Shown piece after piece: positions 8,703 to 18,271 of a stretch of 28,451 nucleotides of DNA. Position 1 is the first letter of the stretch. Each line of letters begins with the position of its first letter. The DNA comes from Flavobacteriales bacterium (GTDB taxonomy: Bacteria; Bacteroidota; Bacteroidia; Flavobacteriales_F; PHOS-HE28): the NCBI GenBank assembly GCA_016717305.1, contig JADKFY010000034.1, positions 1 through 28,451 of the forward strand. The letters are read 5' to 3'. The translations under genes were made by a program, and so were the position numbers. The notes beneath the pieces were generated by a model. It was not told the origin of the DNA. It saw only the letters and a list, made by a program, of their open reading frames with translations, and did no database searches.

Positions 8703-9434
8703 ATGCCCACCTGCAAGAACTGCGCTGCCGAACTCACGGATGCGTTCTGTGCAACCTGCGGACAACGTGCAGATACTCGCCGTATAAGTTGGAAATGGTT
8801 GGGCGAAGAGTTCTTGTCCAGTGTGTTCGTACTGGAGCGCGGCATTCTCTTCACCTTGAAGGAGCTCTTCACGCGTCCCGGCTATATGATGCGAGAGTAT
8901 CTGGACGGCAAGCGAAAGGCGCACTTCAAACCGTTGTCCTTCGTGCTGGTTATGGCTGCCGTCTATAGCATCCTCTTCCGGCTTATGCCACCGGACTTTG
9001 CCATGTTGGACGCACCCACGAAAAAGATCATGGAGCAGATGAATGTCTTCATGGGCCAGTATTACGCCCTGGTGGAATTGGGGTTGGTCCCCCTGTTCGC
9101 AGCATGTACATGGCTTTTCTTGAGGAAGTATGGAAACAACTTTGCTGAACATCTGGTGATCCAGTCATTCCTGAGTGGACAACGGATCTTTTTCAATGCT
9201 ATCGCTGTGCCGTTCAACCTCCTCGGGCTCGATGTGGCCATGGGGGTCAACGGCCTGTTGTTCTTGGCCTACATGGTCGCTTTGTTGATGACATTCATTC
9301 AACTGTATCGGGACCGGTCCGTTGTCAACGTGATGGTACGTACCCTTTTGGCCTTGATGGTTTTCTTCTTCTCTCTTGGGGTTGGCTCGATCTTGTTTGG
9401 TTTCCTGTACAAGGTGTTGACCAATGCTGGGTAA
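8703..9434 (+). CDS. DUF3667 membrane protein with N-terminal zinc ribbon
   Basis: A 243-residue integral membrane protein. It begins with a zinc-ribbon pattern of two CxxC pairs (Cys4, Cys7, Cys16, Cys19; motif FCATCGQRAD). The family signature region follows (LFTRPGYMMREYLDGKRKAHFKPLSF, about residues 58-83), then four to five hydrophobic helices to the C-terminus. This domain order is typical of the Bacteroidota DUF3667 family, whose function is unknown. ATG 8703 is preferred over the upstream in-frame ATG at 8610 because the zinc ribbon begins immediately and a promoter-like box precedes it. The gene is intact, and no neighbour suggests a role. Confidence 0.85.
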   Translation: MPTCKNCAAELTDAFCATCGQRADTRRISWKWLGEEFLSSVFVLERGILFTLKELFTRPGYMMREYLDGKRKAHFKPLSFVLVMAAVYSILFRLMPPDFAMLDAPTKKIMEQMNVFMGQYYALVELGLVPLFAACTWLFLRKYGNNFAEHLVIQSFLSGQRIFFNAIAVPFNLLGLDVAMGVNGLLFLAYMVALLMTFIQLYRDRSVVNVMVRTLLALMVFFFSLGVGSILFGFLYKVLTNAG

Positions 9435-9643
9435 GGAACTCCGAGAATGAAACGGGACCTTCTGAAGTGGATGCTTCTTCCCTTTTCAAAACAAAGTGGA
9501 AGAGTTGGACGGTTGTGGGTGCACCTAGGTGGCCCCGGATTCAAATGCGATCCAACATCATCTTCTTGTTACTTTTCCTTCAATTGTGATCTGAGCACCC
9601 AACTTCGAGCGACCTTTGGCCGAATTATACCGTCTTCACCACA

Positions 9644-12602
9644 ATGAGCTTGCTTCGATCATCCGCACTTCGCTTTGCACACGGTTTTTCACTGGCTGTT
9701 GTGCTTTGCTTACCCGCCATGGCGCAGATCCCAACGAAATGTTTGGAGATAGAAAGCATTTTGGTGGATGCATGCAACCCCTCATCGGTGTGCGGAGGAA
9801 GTACGGAAGGTCAGAATGAAATGGTGCGGTTCATCACAGGGCCGCAAACAACCAATTTGAGTGATCTGGAAGTGGTGTGGCCGAACAACATCTGGCTCGG
9901 GCTGGTGCAGGATGCGACCACCGCAAACAACACGGCCCAATTGAATGCGACCATTCAAAGCTGCGGTTTCTTGATCGAGCCCGTCGGCGGCGTGATCCCG
10001 CCGGGGTCGACTGTGCTCATGGTCACCAGTACCGATATGTGTATTCTAGCCAATTCATTCAGCGCCTTGTCCGATACGATCTTCATCGTGTTCCAGAATG
10101 CTGGCAATACCGCCGGACACTTCGCAAACAACCCGGCCTCGGGACAGGTGATCAGCCCAACACCACTTCCCGGGAACGATACGCGGACGCTGATCATTAC
10201 CTACATGCCAACAGCCTGCAGTGATACCGCCACCTATGTAAGGGAACTGGTGGTGAACGATCAAGGCACCTACGGCGGACAAGGCGGGGAAAGTGATGGA
10301 GGCACTGCTGTGTTCTCCTGGCCCGGGGTACCTCAGGTCACCTATGTCAATTTCGGATGCCAAGCCCCGTTCGAGTCCTTGCAGGTCACTGGTAGTGCTG
10401 ATGGAACGCTGTGCGGTGGTGTGGGTACTGTGAACCTTACCGGCACGGTGAACAATGGTGATTTCAACAGCATCCTTTGGCAAGGGGGGACCGGTACAAT
10501 AGGGGACCCTACTTCATTGAACACGACCTACACGGCAGGCCCCGGTGATACAGGCAACGTGGTGCTCCAACTCTGCGCGATAACGGACTGTGCCACACCT
10601 ACATGCACCACGGTGATCATTCCCGCAGGGAACGGGCCAACTGTGCAGATCACCCCAACTGGATCTACTGCGCTTTGCCCTGGGGACAACGTGGTGCTAA
10701 CAGCGAGTGGTGCCAATTCGTACCTATGGGGTGGAGGCGAAACGACGACATCCATCTCGGTATCAACGCCCGGCACGTACACTGTAACCGGTAGCAATGT
10801 CTGCGGAGTGGGGGACACTTCCATCGAAGTGACCACCGCGACTGGAGTTACCGTCACCATTACCGGGAATTTGGTGGTATGCCCCGGACAAACCACGGTG
10901 CTTACGGCGAACGGGGCCACCTCATATGTTTGGCTGCCGAACGGTGAAACCACCCAAAGCATTACCGTTGAATTTCCAGGTCTATATGGTGTTACGGGCA
11001 CCAGCAGCTGTGGAACCGCGCAAACGTTGGTCCAAGTGGCCCCCGGTGCAGCCCCTGCGGTTTCCATTGCCGGTGATATTGAATTGTGCGGTCCTGAGAC
11101 CACGGAGCTTACGGCCTCCGGAGCCGATACATACGTATGGAGCAGCAATGAGACCACCCCGGCCATCACTGTTTCAACACCAGGGACCTATTCGGTCATT
11201 GGTACCAACGCTTGCGGAAATGATACCACGTCGGTGGATGTTTCCGCAGTTGCAGAACCAACTGTGAGCATTACCGGAAACCTTACGTTCTGTATCGGAC
11301 AACCGGCCATCCTTACTGCCAGTGGTGCCGATTCCTACCTGTGGAGCACCTTGGAGACCACACCGACCATATCGGTGGAAACTGCCGGAACGATATCGGT
11401 TGTCGGAACCAGCGCCTGCGGAACAGGAACAGATTCTGTGGAAGTGGTTTCGGCTCCCGGACCCACCGTGAACATCACTGGCAATACGACCATTTGCGCT
11501 GGGCAAACCACCGTACTTACCGCAACAGGTGCTGATACGTACCTGTGGAGCACCAACGAAACCACGGCCTCCATCACCGTAGGGACGGCAGGGACATTCA
11601 CCGTAACCGGTACGGATGGTTGTGGTGAAGGGATAGCGAATATCGAAGTGGTATTCGGGGTCGGTCCAACTGTCGAGATCCAAGGAACGACGACGTTCTG
11701 TGCAGGTGGAACCACTCAGCTAACAGCAACGGGGGCGACTAGTTATGTATGGAGCACGACAGAGACCTTTGAAACCATCGCGGTCGAGTCTTCCGGTACG
11801 TATACCGTCATCGGAACCGATGCTTGCGGCTCCGATACGGCTTCGGTGGAAGTTACGGTCCAACCCTTGCCTATTGTAAGTGTCTCTGGCGTTGGAAGTA
11901 TTTGTCCAGGTGGATCAACGGTACTTACCGCCACAAGTAGTGATCCCATCACTTGGAACACCAGTGCTTCCGGCCCAACGATCACGGTTTCTGATGCCGG
12001 GGTCTATACCGCCACCGCCACCAACGCTTGCGGATCAAGTTCTGCAAGCCTTACCGTGGGAGTGGTCCAATTGGCGGCTGCTTTTACAGCCTCTCCATCA
12101 TCGGGCGTTGCACCGCTTACCGTTCAATTCAACTCCACAAGCACGAGTGGGGCCACGCATAGTTGGGTCTTTAACGATAACGGGACAAGCAACCTGGATT
12201 CACCGGAGCACCTGTTCGAAGAGCCCGGCACGTACACCGTGGTCCTCACGGTTACCGCGGACGGTTGCACGGTCTCCACCAGCCAAGTCATCATCGTAAC
12301 CGCTGTTCCCGCCCCGATCGAAGAAAGTTCCATCGAGGTGCCCAACGTGAGTCACTCCAAATGGCGACAGGCAGAACGATATTCTTACGGTTACCACAGC
12401 GAACCTCGCCACGTTCAATATGCAGATCTTCAACCGCTGGGGCCAGAAGATGAGCGAACTTACACGTGCCAATCAGAGCTGGGATGCACGCACGTTGAGC
12501 GGTGAAATGGTCTCCGAAGGCACCTATTTCTACGTCCTTGTTGCAGAGGGCTTGGACGGAAAGAAGTACGACCTTTCCGGGCACCTGACCGTGATGCGCT
12601 AG
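9644..12602 (+). CDS. Large exported Ig-like repeat protein with PKD and type-B T9SS domain, frameshifted near its end
   Basis: About 985 residues. The signal peptide (residues 1-27, ending PAMAQ) is followed by an N-terminal domain (about 30-240, lamin-tail-like: CLEIESILVDAC, EGQNEMVRF), an Ig-like domain and seven tandem Ig-like modules of about 68 residues with a Cys pair each. A PKD domain follows (FTASPSSGVAPLTVQFNSTS). The main frame ends at 12505 in nonsense, but a shift of one base at about 12348-12352 continues as TPNGDRQNDI and MQIFNRWGQK to VMR at 12602. This is a gliding-motility-associated type-B sorting domain, so the intact protein would be an outer-surface adhesin-like cargo of the type IX system. 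Binding partners are unknown. Confidence 0.82.
10640..12076 (+). repeat. Seven tandem ~205-bp coding repeats encoding Ig-like modules
   Basis: Seven consecutive modules share the pattern xVxITGNxxxCxGxxTxLTA, GA(D/N/T)SYxWS and a TxxCG near the end. Each module is 66-70 residues with two conserved cysteines. Modules 3-6 are the most alike. The last module (VSVSGVGSICPGG onward) has lost the YxW core (PITWNTS). The array explains several long antisense frames in this region. Confidence 0.85.
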
Positions 12603-12740
12603 GGTGCGTGAATTGGATCAATAACAGATCTTGGCGACTGTTCCGTTCCGCTTGGCGAACTTTGCGGGGTCATTGGCCGTCTGGTCACTGACGTAAGGTC
12701 AATGAGGAAGGATCCAGATCACATCGGCGAACGAAGTTCT

Positions 12741-15107
12741 ATGACCGTTGCATGGCGTCTTGTCCTGCTGATATGTGTGGGGTGGATCCCAACACTGGGC
12801 CAAGCGCAGTGTCCCTCGGTGCTCACGACTTTTCCATACGTGGAAGGCTTTGAGACCACACCAGCATGGGCTAGCGCTGGAACCAACAACGACTGGGCTT
12901 GGGGCACTCCCGCGCATCCTTTGATCAACAGTGCACCCGAAGGAACCAAGGCTTGGTGTGTAGGCGGGCTGACCGGCTCCTTCTATTCGAACAACCAACA
13001 AAGCTGGCTGGAGAGCCCTTGCTTTGACCTTTCTGGGCTCACCTATCCCTACATCTCCTTCTGGTTGTATTGGGAAACGGAGCCGGCCTACGACGGGCTG
13101 GGATTCCAGTACTCCGTGAATGAAGGTGCCACGTGGGTCAACTTGGGTTCGAATGCGGATAACGATTGCCTGAATACGAACTGGTTCAACACAGGGAACA
13201 TTACTGCACTGAACCTAGCCGCCCCGAAACGAGGCTGGAGCGGTTCAGCTCAAGTCGGTGGCTGTTCCACTGGGGAAGGAAGCGGTGGTTGGGTGCGTTC
13301 CGGTCATTGTTTGGATGGTGTTCCCACTGGCGACCCGGTGAAGTTCAGGTTCGTGTTCGGTGCAGGCTCCATTTGTAACACCTTCGACGGTATAGGGATG
13401 GATGAAGTCTACATCGGTGAGGCCCCGGCGAACGATCCCCAGATCACTTACACCTGTGCCGGCAATGTGGTTTCATTCAACAACACGGCCACTTTGTGCG
13501 CAGCTTCCAGTGTCTGGGATTTTGGAGACCCCGCCTCAGGTGCGAATAATTCCGCAACCGGGATCGCGACCACACATACGTTTCCGGGTCCCGGAACCTA
13601 CTCTGTGAGCCTAACGATGACCGGCCCGTGCAATGCCCCAGCAACGCAAACGATCGATCTGGTGATCCCGGAATTGACACTAACCACGACGGACCCTGAT
13701 TGCGCTGGGGGCAACGGAACTGCAACTGCTACGGTGAATGGAGCTCCGGGGCCGTTCCAATATGCATGGCTGCCCGGAGGAGAGACCACCCAGACGATCA
13801 CCGGGCTTGCAGCCGGTAATTACAGTGTTACGGTACAAGCCACGAACATGTGCGCGGTGCAAGGCACAGTGCAATTGACACTCGGAGCATCAGCGATCAC
13901 GTTGACCGAAACCCATACGGATGTCACGTGCGCAGGACTTGCCAATGGGACCGCAACCGTCACAGCCGCTGGAGGCTCAGGTGCGTACGTCTACAGTTGG
14001 GCTCCCTCGGGTGGTTCTGCGGCCAATGCCTCCAACTTGGGGCCGGGCGTGTACACTTGCACGGTAAGCGATGGCGCCGGCTGTGAAGGCGATATCTCAG
14101 TAACGATCACAGAGCCGACTCCATTGACGCTGACGGCAAGTGCTGATACAACGATCTGTGAAGGGGAGGCACTCACGCTTAATGCAGTTGCCCAAGGTGG
14201 ACAGGCACCGTTCACATACAACTGGACACCTGATGGTCCGAACATAGTTCCCGTAGCGACCACGACGTACTCAGTTTCTGTTACGGATGCGAACGGTTGC
14301 ATCAGTTCCGCCGGGCAAGTGGAAGTGACGGTAATTCCCGTAGTACAGCCGCAACTGGCACTGGACACTGACCTAGGTTGTGCTCCCTTGTGCGTGTCGT
14401 TCTCGGATGTATCCACGGTCACCGGGATCCGCAGTTGGACCTTCGGTGATGGGAACAGTGCCGGTAATGAAGCAATGCCCGTGAATTGTTACACGGATCC
14501 TGGGACCTTTGATGTTACACTTACCATAGTGGATCAAGCTGGTTGTGAAGGATCCGTTACCCTCCTGGATGCCGTGAACGTTGAGGCTGTTCCTGTTGCT
14601 GCGATCGGCGTTACCCCATCGGTTGCGATAATCGACGATCCGATCTTCCAATTCACTGATCTGAGCACCGGGGCAAGTGAAAGGACCTGGCATTTCGGAG
14701 ACCCATCGGATAGTACTTCGAGTGTGCAGAACACGGCATTCGCGTATCCTTCAGTCGGCTGTTATTCCGTCTTGTTGGAAGTCTCCAACGCAGGTGGTTG
14801 TTCCAGTTCCGCAACGCTCGATCTATGCGTGGAGGATAGTTATGCGTTCTATGCACCCAATGCCTTCACCGCCAATAATGACGGATTCAATGATGGTTTC
14901 ATGGTATCAACCACGGTGCGCAACCCGGAGTTCTTCGAACTAAGATCTTCCGACCGGTGGGGGCAGCAAGTGGCAACGATCGACAAACAACTGACCCCAT
15001 GGAACGGCGATGGCGTTCCCTTGGGCGTTTACGTGTGGCAAGCCCGGGTGAAGGATTCCGAAGGGCAAATGCACGAGCACCGAGGCAGTGTGACCTTGCT
15101 TCGGTGA
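12741..15107 (+). CDS. Large exported protein with MAM/lectin-like, PKD and SprB-like domains and type-B T9SS sorting domain
   Basis: An intact protein of 788 residues. ATG 12741 begins a good signal peptide (MTVAWRLVLLICVGWIPTLG, cleaved after QAQ); an in-frame ATG at 12702 would only add hydrophilic residues. Residues about 22-235 resemble a MAM/concanavalin-like domain (YVEGFETTPAW, SCFDLSG-type segments, GIGMDEVYIGE at the end). A PKD domain (SSVWDFGDPASG), two SprB-like repeats (TDPDCAGGNGTATATV; DVTCAGLANGTATVTA), an Ig-like domain and two further PKD domains (RSWTFGDGNS; RTWHFGDPSD) follow. The end, YAPNAFTANNDGFNDGF to SVTLLR, is a type-B sorting domain. It is likely an outer-surface or secreted cargo. 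It lies 138 bases after the previous cargo gene on the same strand. Confidence 0.88.
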   Translation: MTVAWRLVLLICVGWIPTLGQAQCPSVLTTFPYVEGFETTPAWASAGTNNDWAWGTPAHPLINSAPEGTKAWCVGGLTGSFYSNNQQSWLESPCFDLSGLTYPYISFWLYWETEPAYDGLGFQYSVNEGATWVNLGSNADNDCLNTNWFNTGNITALNLAAPKRGWSGSAQVGGCSTGEGSGGWVRSGHCLDGVPTGDPVKFRFVFGAGSICNTFDGIGMDEVYIGEAPANDPQITYTCAGNVVSFNNTATLCAASSVWDFGDPASGANNSATGIATTHTFPGPGTYSVSLTMTGPCNAPATQTIDLVIPELTLTTTDPDCAGGNGTATATVNGAPGPFQYAWLPGGETTQTITGLAAGNYSVTVQATNMCAVQGTVQLTLGASAITLTETHTDVTCAGLANGTATVTAAGGSGAYVYSWAPSGGSAANASNLGPGVYTCTVSDGAGCEGDISVTITEPTPLTLTASADTTICEGEALTLNAVAQGGQAPFTYNWTPDGPNIVPVATTTYSVSVTDANGCISSAGQVEVTVIPVVQPQLALDTDLGCAPLCVSFSDVSTVTGIRSWTFGDGNSAGNEAMPVNCYTDPGTFDVTLTIVDQAGCEGSVTLLDAVNVEAVPVAAIGVTPSVAIIDDPIFQFTDLSTGASERTWHFGDPSDSTSSVQNTAFAYPSVGCYSVLLEVSNAGGCSSSATLDLCVEDSYAFYAPNAFTANNDGFNDGFMVSTTVRNPEFFELRSSDRWGQQVATIDKQLTPWNGDGVPLGVYVWQARVKDSEGQMHEHRGSVTLLR

Positions 15108-15423
15108 ACAGGTGCTCACCACTTCGGGACCGTCTATGCGATGAGCATTCAGTATTACCATCTCGCAGTAAGGCTTAGGCCGATCTACTTGTGCTCTTTC
15201 CACCTGGCTTCTCCGACAGGATCGTTCCGTAGCTCCGGCTACGTAACAACCCTGCCGTATCGCCATGCGAAAAGATCACGGCGCATCTCTAGCCCAATCC
15301 TTACTGCGAAATGGTATAACAGGTGAACTTTCGGCTTCGTAGTTCTGGATCCGAGTTCAATCATCATCCCAAAACAACGCCCGCTTAGTGGCGGGCGTTG
15401 AAAACCGGATAGGGGTGTTCGCC
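15108..15423. other. Convergent intergenic region without a gene
   Basis: The 316 bases lie between the ends of the type-B cargo gene (plus) and the coiled-coil protein gene (minus). Apart from the terminator hairpin at 15375-15400 I see no repeat, RNA or convincing small gene here. Confidence 0.6.
15375..15400 (-). terminator. Rho-independent terminator of the coiled-coil protein gene
   Basis: A perfect 10-bp stem, CAACGCCCGC / GCGGGCGTTG, with a 6-base loop lies 24 bases after the stop codon. Read on the minus strand it is followed by TTTT. AAAA on the other side means it could also act on plus-strand transcripts of the convergent gene. Confidence 0.8.
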
Positions 15424-16329
15424 TTAACGGATCATATTCTGTTTGGCCTTCAAAGCGTTGATCACCCCTTGGTTGGCCGTATTGGTTGCTTCACGTTCGG
15501 CGGCTGCCTTTGCTTCATCAGGAGCGTTCCCTTGGTATTTGGCTAGTGCGTCCTGTGCCTTGGCTTGCGATTTCAATTCACCCGCCATCTTGTTCTCGCT
15601 GCTTGCGAGTTTTTGCCGCATTTTGGTCAGGTCCTTCAAGTCCTTTGGATCGTTGGTGGTCGCGAATTTCCGTTCCAAACCGGAGATCCTTCCGCTGTAA
15701 TCCGCGTTGTTTGCTTGGTACTTGCTGATCGCAGCGGTCGCCTTTGCAAGCGCCTTGTTCGCCTTGCTCAGGTTCTTGTCATTCTTCATCACGTCCTTCT
15801 GCGCACTCTCCAATTTGCTCGAGCTTTTGTCCAAGGTCTTGGAATACACGTCCAACTGTTTCTGTACCATGGCCTTGTTCAATTTCACCGCCAGATCATA
15901 GGCGTGTTGCCGAGCAGGTTCGCTATGTGGAAGTGCAACTGAATCATTCAACGCATACGCGATCTTCAAGATCCCTTGCTTCGCCTTCTTTTCCGATGCG
16001 CCTTCAGCCATGACCATTACAGGTGCTGGCGAAACGCTTGGTATCATGGCACCCATCGCCTTCATCGGTTTGGATCCGGAAACATCCTTGCTCTGGGTCT
16101 TCATTTCGGTCTTCCAGAGTTCCAGTGCATCGCCTCCATCACTTTCAAAGATGGTGATACTGTAAGCAGCCAGCTTGTAGGTGCCGTTCAACAGCGTATC
16201 AGGAACCGCAGCAATGGTGTTGTTCCAAGTTAGTGAATAGCCTTCCTTGGTGGCATCTTGGGCCAAGCTGGTTGCAGTCGCGCCTACAATGGCCGCAATG
16301 CCAAGGATCGTGCGTGTGGTCATGGTCAT
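15424..16329 (-). CDS. Exported protein with long alanine/lysine-rich coiled coil, unknown function
   Basis: A 301-residue protein. A signal peptide (MTMTTRTILGIAAIVGATAT, cleaved near SLAQ) leads to about 130 residues of mixed strand/helix (YKLAAYSITIFESDGGDALE). A long Ala/Lys/Ser-rich helical segment (about 150-280) with heptad-like spacing follows, with runs such as LSKANKALAKATAAISKYQ and LASSENKMAGELKSQAKAQ. It is predicted to be periplasmic or surface-exposed with an extended coiled coil. ATG 16329 was taken because the residues upstream of it are not signal-like. It follows maf with a 69-base gap on the same strand and has its own terminator. I do not recognise a family. Confidence 0.7.
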   Translation of the reverse strand: MTMTTRTILGIAAIVGATATSLAQDATKEGYSLTWNNTIAAVPDTLLNGTYKLAAYSITIFESDGGDALELWKTEMKTQSKDVSGSKPMKAMGAMIPSVSPAPVMVMAEGASEKKAKQGILKIAYALNDSVALPHSEPARQHAYDLAVKLNKAMVQKQLDVYSKTLDKSSSKLESAQKDVMKNDKNLSKANKALAKATAAISKYQANNADYSGRISGLERKFATTNDPKDLKDLTKMRQKLASSENKMAGELKSQAKAQDALAKYQGNAPDEAKAAAEREATNTANQGVINALKAKQNMIR

Positions 16330-16398
16330 TTTTGAATGATTTTGTACTCGCGGTGCCGCGGGTGCGTCAAAGCTATGGACGAGCAAAGACCGGATCGG

Positions 16399-17007
16399 TC
16401 ACTTCTCCAACCGACTTTTATGTGTATGTGTACGCTCGCTGCCCATTCGCATCAACTCTGAAAATACCCGATGTAGCGGCAAGCCCATTACCGTGTAAAA
16501 ACTGCCGTTGATCCGCTCAACTGCCACATAGCCGATCCAGTCCTGCACACCATAAGCTCCCGCTTTGTCCAAGGGCGAATAGTGGTCCACGTAATAAGCG
16601 ATCTGCTCATCGGTGAGCGGTGCGAAGGTCACTTCCGCCACATCGGAGAAACTGGTGCTTCCTTGAAGTGTACGCATGCAAACCCCGGTGATCACCTTGT
16701 GTGTGTTTCCGGCAAGCAAGCGCAACATGCGCCGTGCATCGGCGGCATCGGTCGGTTTGTTCAGGAGCGTGCTTCCGAGCACAACGGTGGTGTCTGCGGT
16801 AATGAGCACTTGGTCGTTCATCAAGGTGCCCGGCCACCCGTCGGCCTTTTTCTTGGCGAGGTGTTCCGCCACCTCCTCGATCGGCATATCAAGCGGTGGC
16901 GTCTCGTCCACATCCACGCTGGTTATTTCAACCGGAAAGTCCAAGCCTTGCAGTAATTGCCTGCGGCGTGGTGAAGCGGAGGCGAGGATCAAGGTCGGCT
17001 GGTTCAT
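16399..17007 (-). CDS. maf: Maf-like nucleotide pyrophosphatase (YhdE/YceF type)
   Basis: A 202-residue enzyme that removes pyrophosphate from dTTP/UTP or modified nucleotides. The N-terminal loop LILASASPRRRQLL (residues 6-19) is the diagnostic substrate-binding motif. VDVDETP (31-37), the catalytic Asp72 in LITADTTVVL, GVCMRTL and DKAGAYGVQDWIGYV complete the family pattern. The start ATG 17007 overlaps the stop of the prenyltransferase gene (ATGA), so the two are probably translationally coupled. Without the UbiA frameshift this gene would not appear fused to its neighbour: the long open frame that joins them is an artefact of that frameshift. Confidence 0.92.
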   Translation of the reverse strand: MNQPTLILASASPRRRQLLQGLDFPVEITSVDVDETPPLDMPIEEVAEHLAKKKADGWPGTLMNDQVLITADTTVVLGSTLLNKPTDAADARRMLRLLAGNTHKVITGVCMRTLQGSTSFSDVAEVTFAPLTDEQIAYYVDHYSPLDKAGAYGVQDWIGYVAVERINGSFYTVMGLPLHRVFSELMRMGSERTHTHKSRLEK

Positions 17008-18031
17008 GGAAGAAAACGGATCAGAAAGGCATAGCCGACGGCCAGGATCATGGCGATCTTCCCTGAGCATGCCAGCCCGCAAATGCTCCTTCCTGGCTAT
17101 TGCGTTGTAGGTGAATCCGGCCGAGAGCAATAGCGGCGCACTGATCCCGATACCGATGTACCAGTAGCTCATGCGGTCGTGCAGGTACATGGACCGAACG
17201 ATCAGTAGACCTGCCATGATCACCGCAGTGTGGAACAAGGCCAAACCCTTTGCCCAACGCATGCCCCAAGCGATGGGCACGGTGTTGCATCCAACGGCTT
17301 TGTCTCCCGGCACGTCGGCCATGTCCTTTTGTAGTTCCCTTACCAATGTGCTCATGAACGCGAAAGCTGAATAGGCCAATACCCAGTACCACAACTCCCG
17401 AATGAAGCCGGGCTCCATGACGTACTGCGCGCTCTGCACCTCGATCACCTTGGGTTCCACGAAGTAGCGGGCCAACATCGGGATCTCGTAAACCCCAACG
17501 GTGAGCGGGACCAGCGCTGTTAGTGTGGCTACCAGACCATTCCCGATGACCAAAGAGCGTTTCAAGTTGGTGCTATAGACCCACAGTGCACCGATCGAGA
17601 ACGCAGGGATCCAAGCCCATTGAAGGAGATCGCAATTCCATGCCACAAAGACGCCGATCCCCAGCCCCAGCCCACTTAGGACCATGTGTGCCGTCATAGC
17701 CACTCTACGCTTAACACTTCGGCCTACGATCGCCTGGTCCGGTTTGTTGATCCGGTCGATCCGGGTATCAAGTAGTCGTTGATCGCATTCCACCAGCCGC
17801 GATCAATACCGTGCTGATCACCAAGAGCAAGAAGAGCAGCTTAGGCATTTGCGGACCATAGTCAGCAGGTAGCAGCACTTCACTACGGGCAACCGTGCCA
17901 CCCAATTCGCGCATCAAGTGGTGCAGGCCACGTTCCAAGTTCCCCGCGATCACGCCATAGCGTATGGCGATCATCGTTAAAGCGATGATCAACAAATTCA
18001 CAGGACGGGTTAGGCGGACGAGATCCAGCAT
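17004..18031 (-). CDS. UbiA-family prenyltransferase (geranylgeranylglycerol-phosphate geranylgeranyltransferase-like) with three frameshifts
   Basis: An integral-membrane prenyltransferase of about 342 residues. ATG 18031 opens with MLDLVRLTRPVNLLIIALTM. The first Asp-rich motif (NAINDYFD then TRIDRINKPDQ) is encoded across two single-base deletions: GG?AATG near 17790 and TACTT?GAT near 17770, with the NAINDYF portion in a third frame. The second motif (LQKDMADVPGDKAVG) is intact. A further indel near 17062 (CTCAGGGAAG) displaces the last helix; the correct end KIAMILAVGYAFLIRFLP reaches TGA at 17004. All motifs are present once frame is restored. In Bacteroidota this gene commonly neighbours maf and a KdsC-like phosphatase, as here. 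Exact substrates are inferred. Confidence 0.75.
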
Positions 18032-18150
18032 GACGAACGGCCGCAAGATCGCACGTTAATGGATCGCAGGTCCGGGGTTTTGCAAATTATACCGTTTCGC
18101 GAAGGCTGAACGAGTATCAGACCGGACGATCACTGAATGACAAAGGAAGC

Positions 18151-18229
18151 AACCGTGAATGAACGGAAATGAACGGAAATTAGATCTACCTATTCACGAA
18201 AATTCACGTTCATTCATGGTTCCTCTTTT
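18151..18229. repeat. Inverted repeat of GAATGAACGGAAAT units with GGTTCCTCTTTT flank
   Basis: The left arm 18151-18180 is AACCGTGAATGAACGGAAAT plus one more GAACGGAAAT. The right arm 18192-18221 reads back as AACCATGAATGAACGTGAAT with a divergent tail. The flank GGTTCCTCTTTT (18218-18229) is identical to the flank of a repeat with a different core at 25285-25296. A related single arm lies at 18842-18872. The element fills much of the 240-base spacer between the KdsC-like gene and ubiA. Confidence 0.75.
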
Positions 18230-18271
18230 ACTGAAGGTGGCTTATTTGATAGCGACTGTCTCTTCCACTTC

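Noticed and set aside
10528..11169. Minus-strand frame of 213 codons within the Ig-like repeat gene
   Set aside because: It is the antisense reading of the repeat modules and repeats with the same period; it has no independent features.
16399..17793. A UbiA-Maf fusion protein
   Set aside because: The single open frame is created by a frameshift near 17062; in the proper frame UbiA ends at TGA 17004, overlapping the maf ATG, so two normal proteins are encoded.
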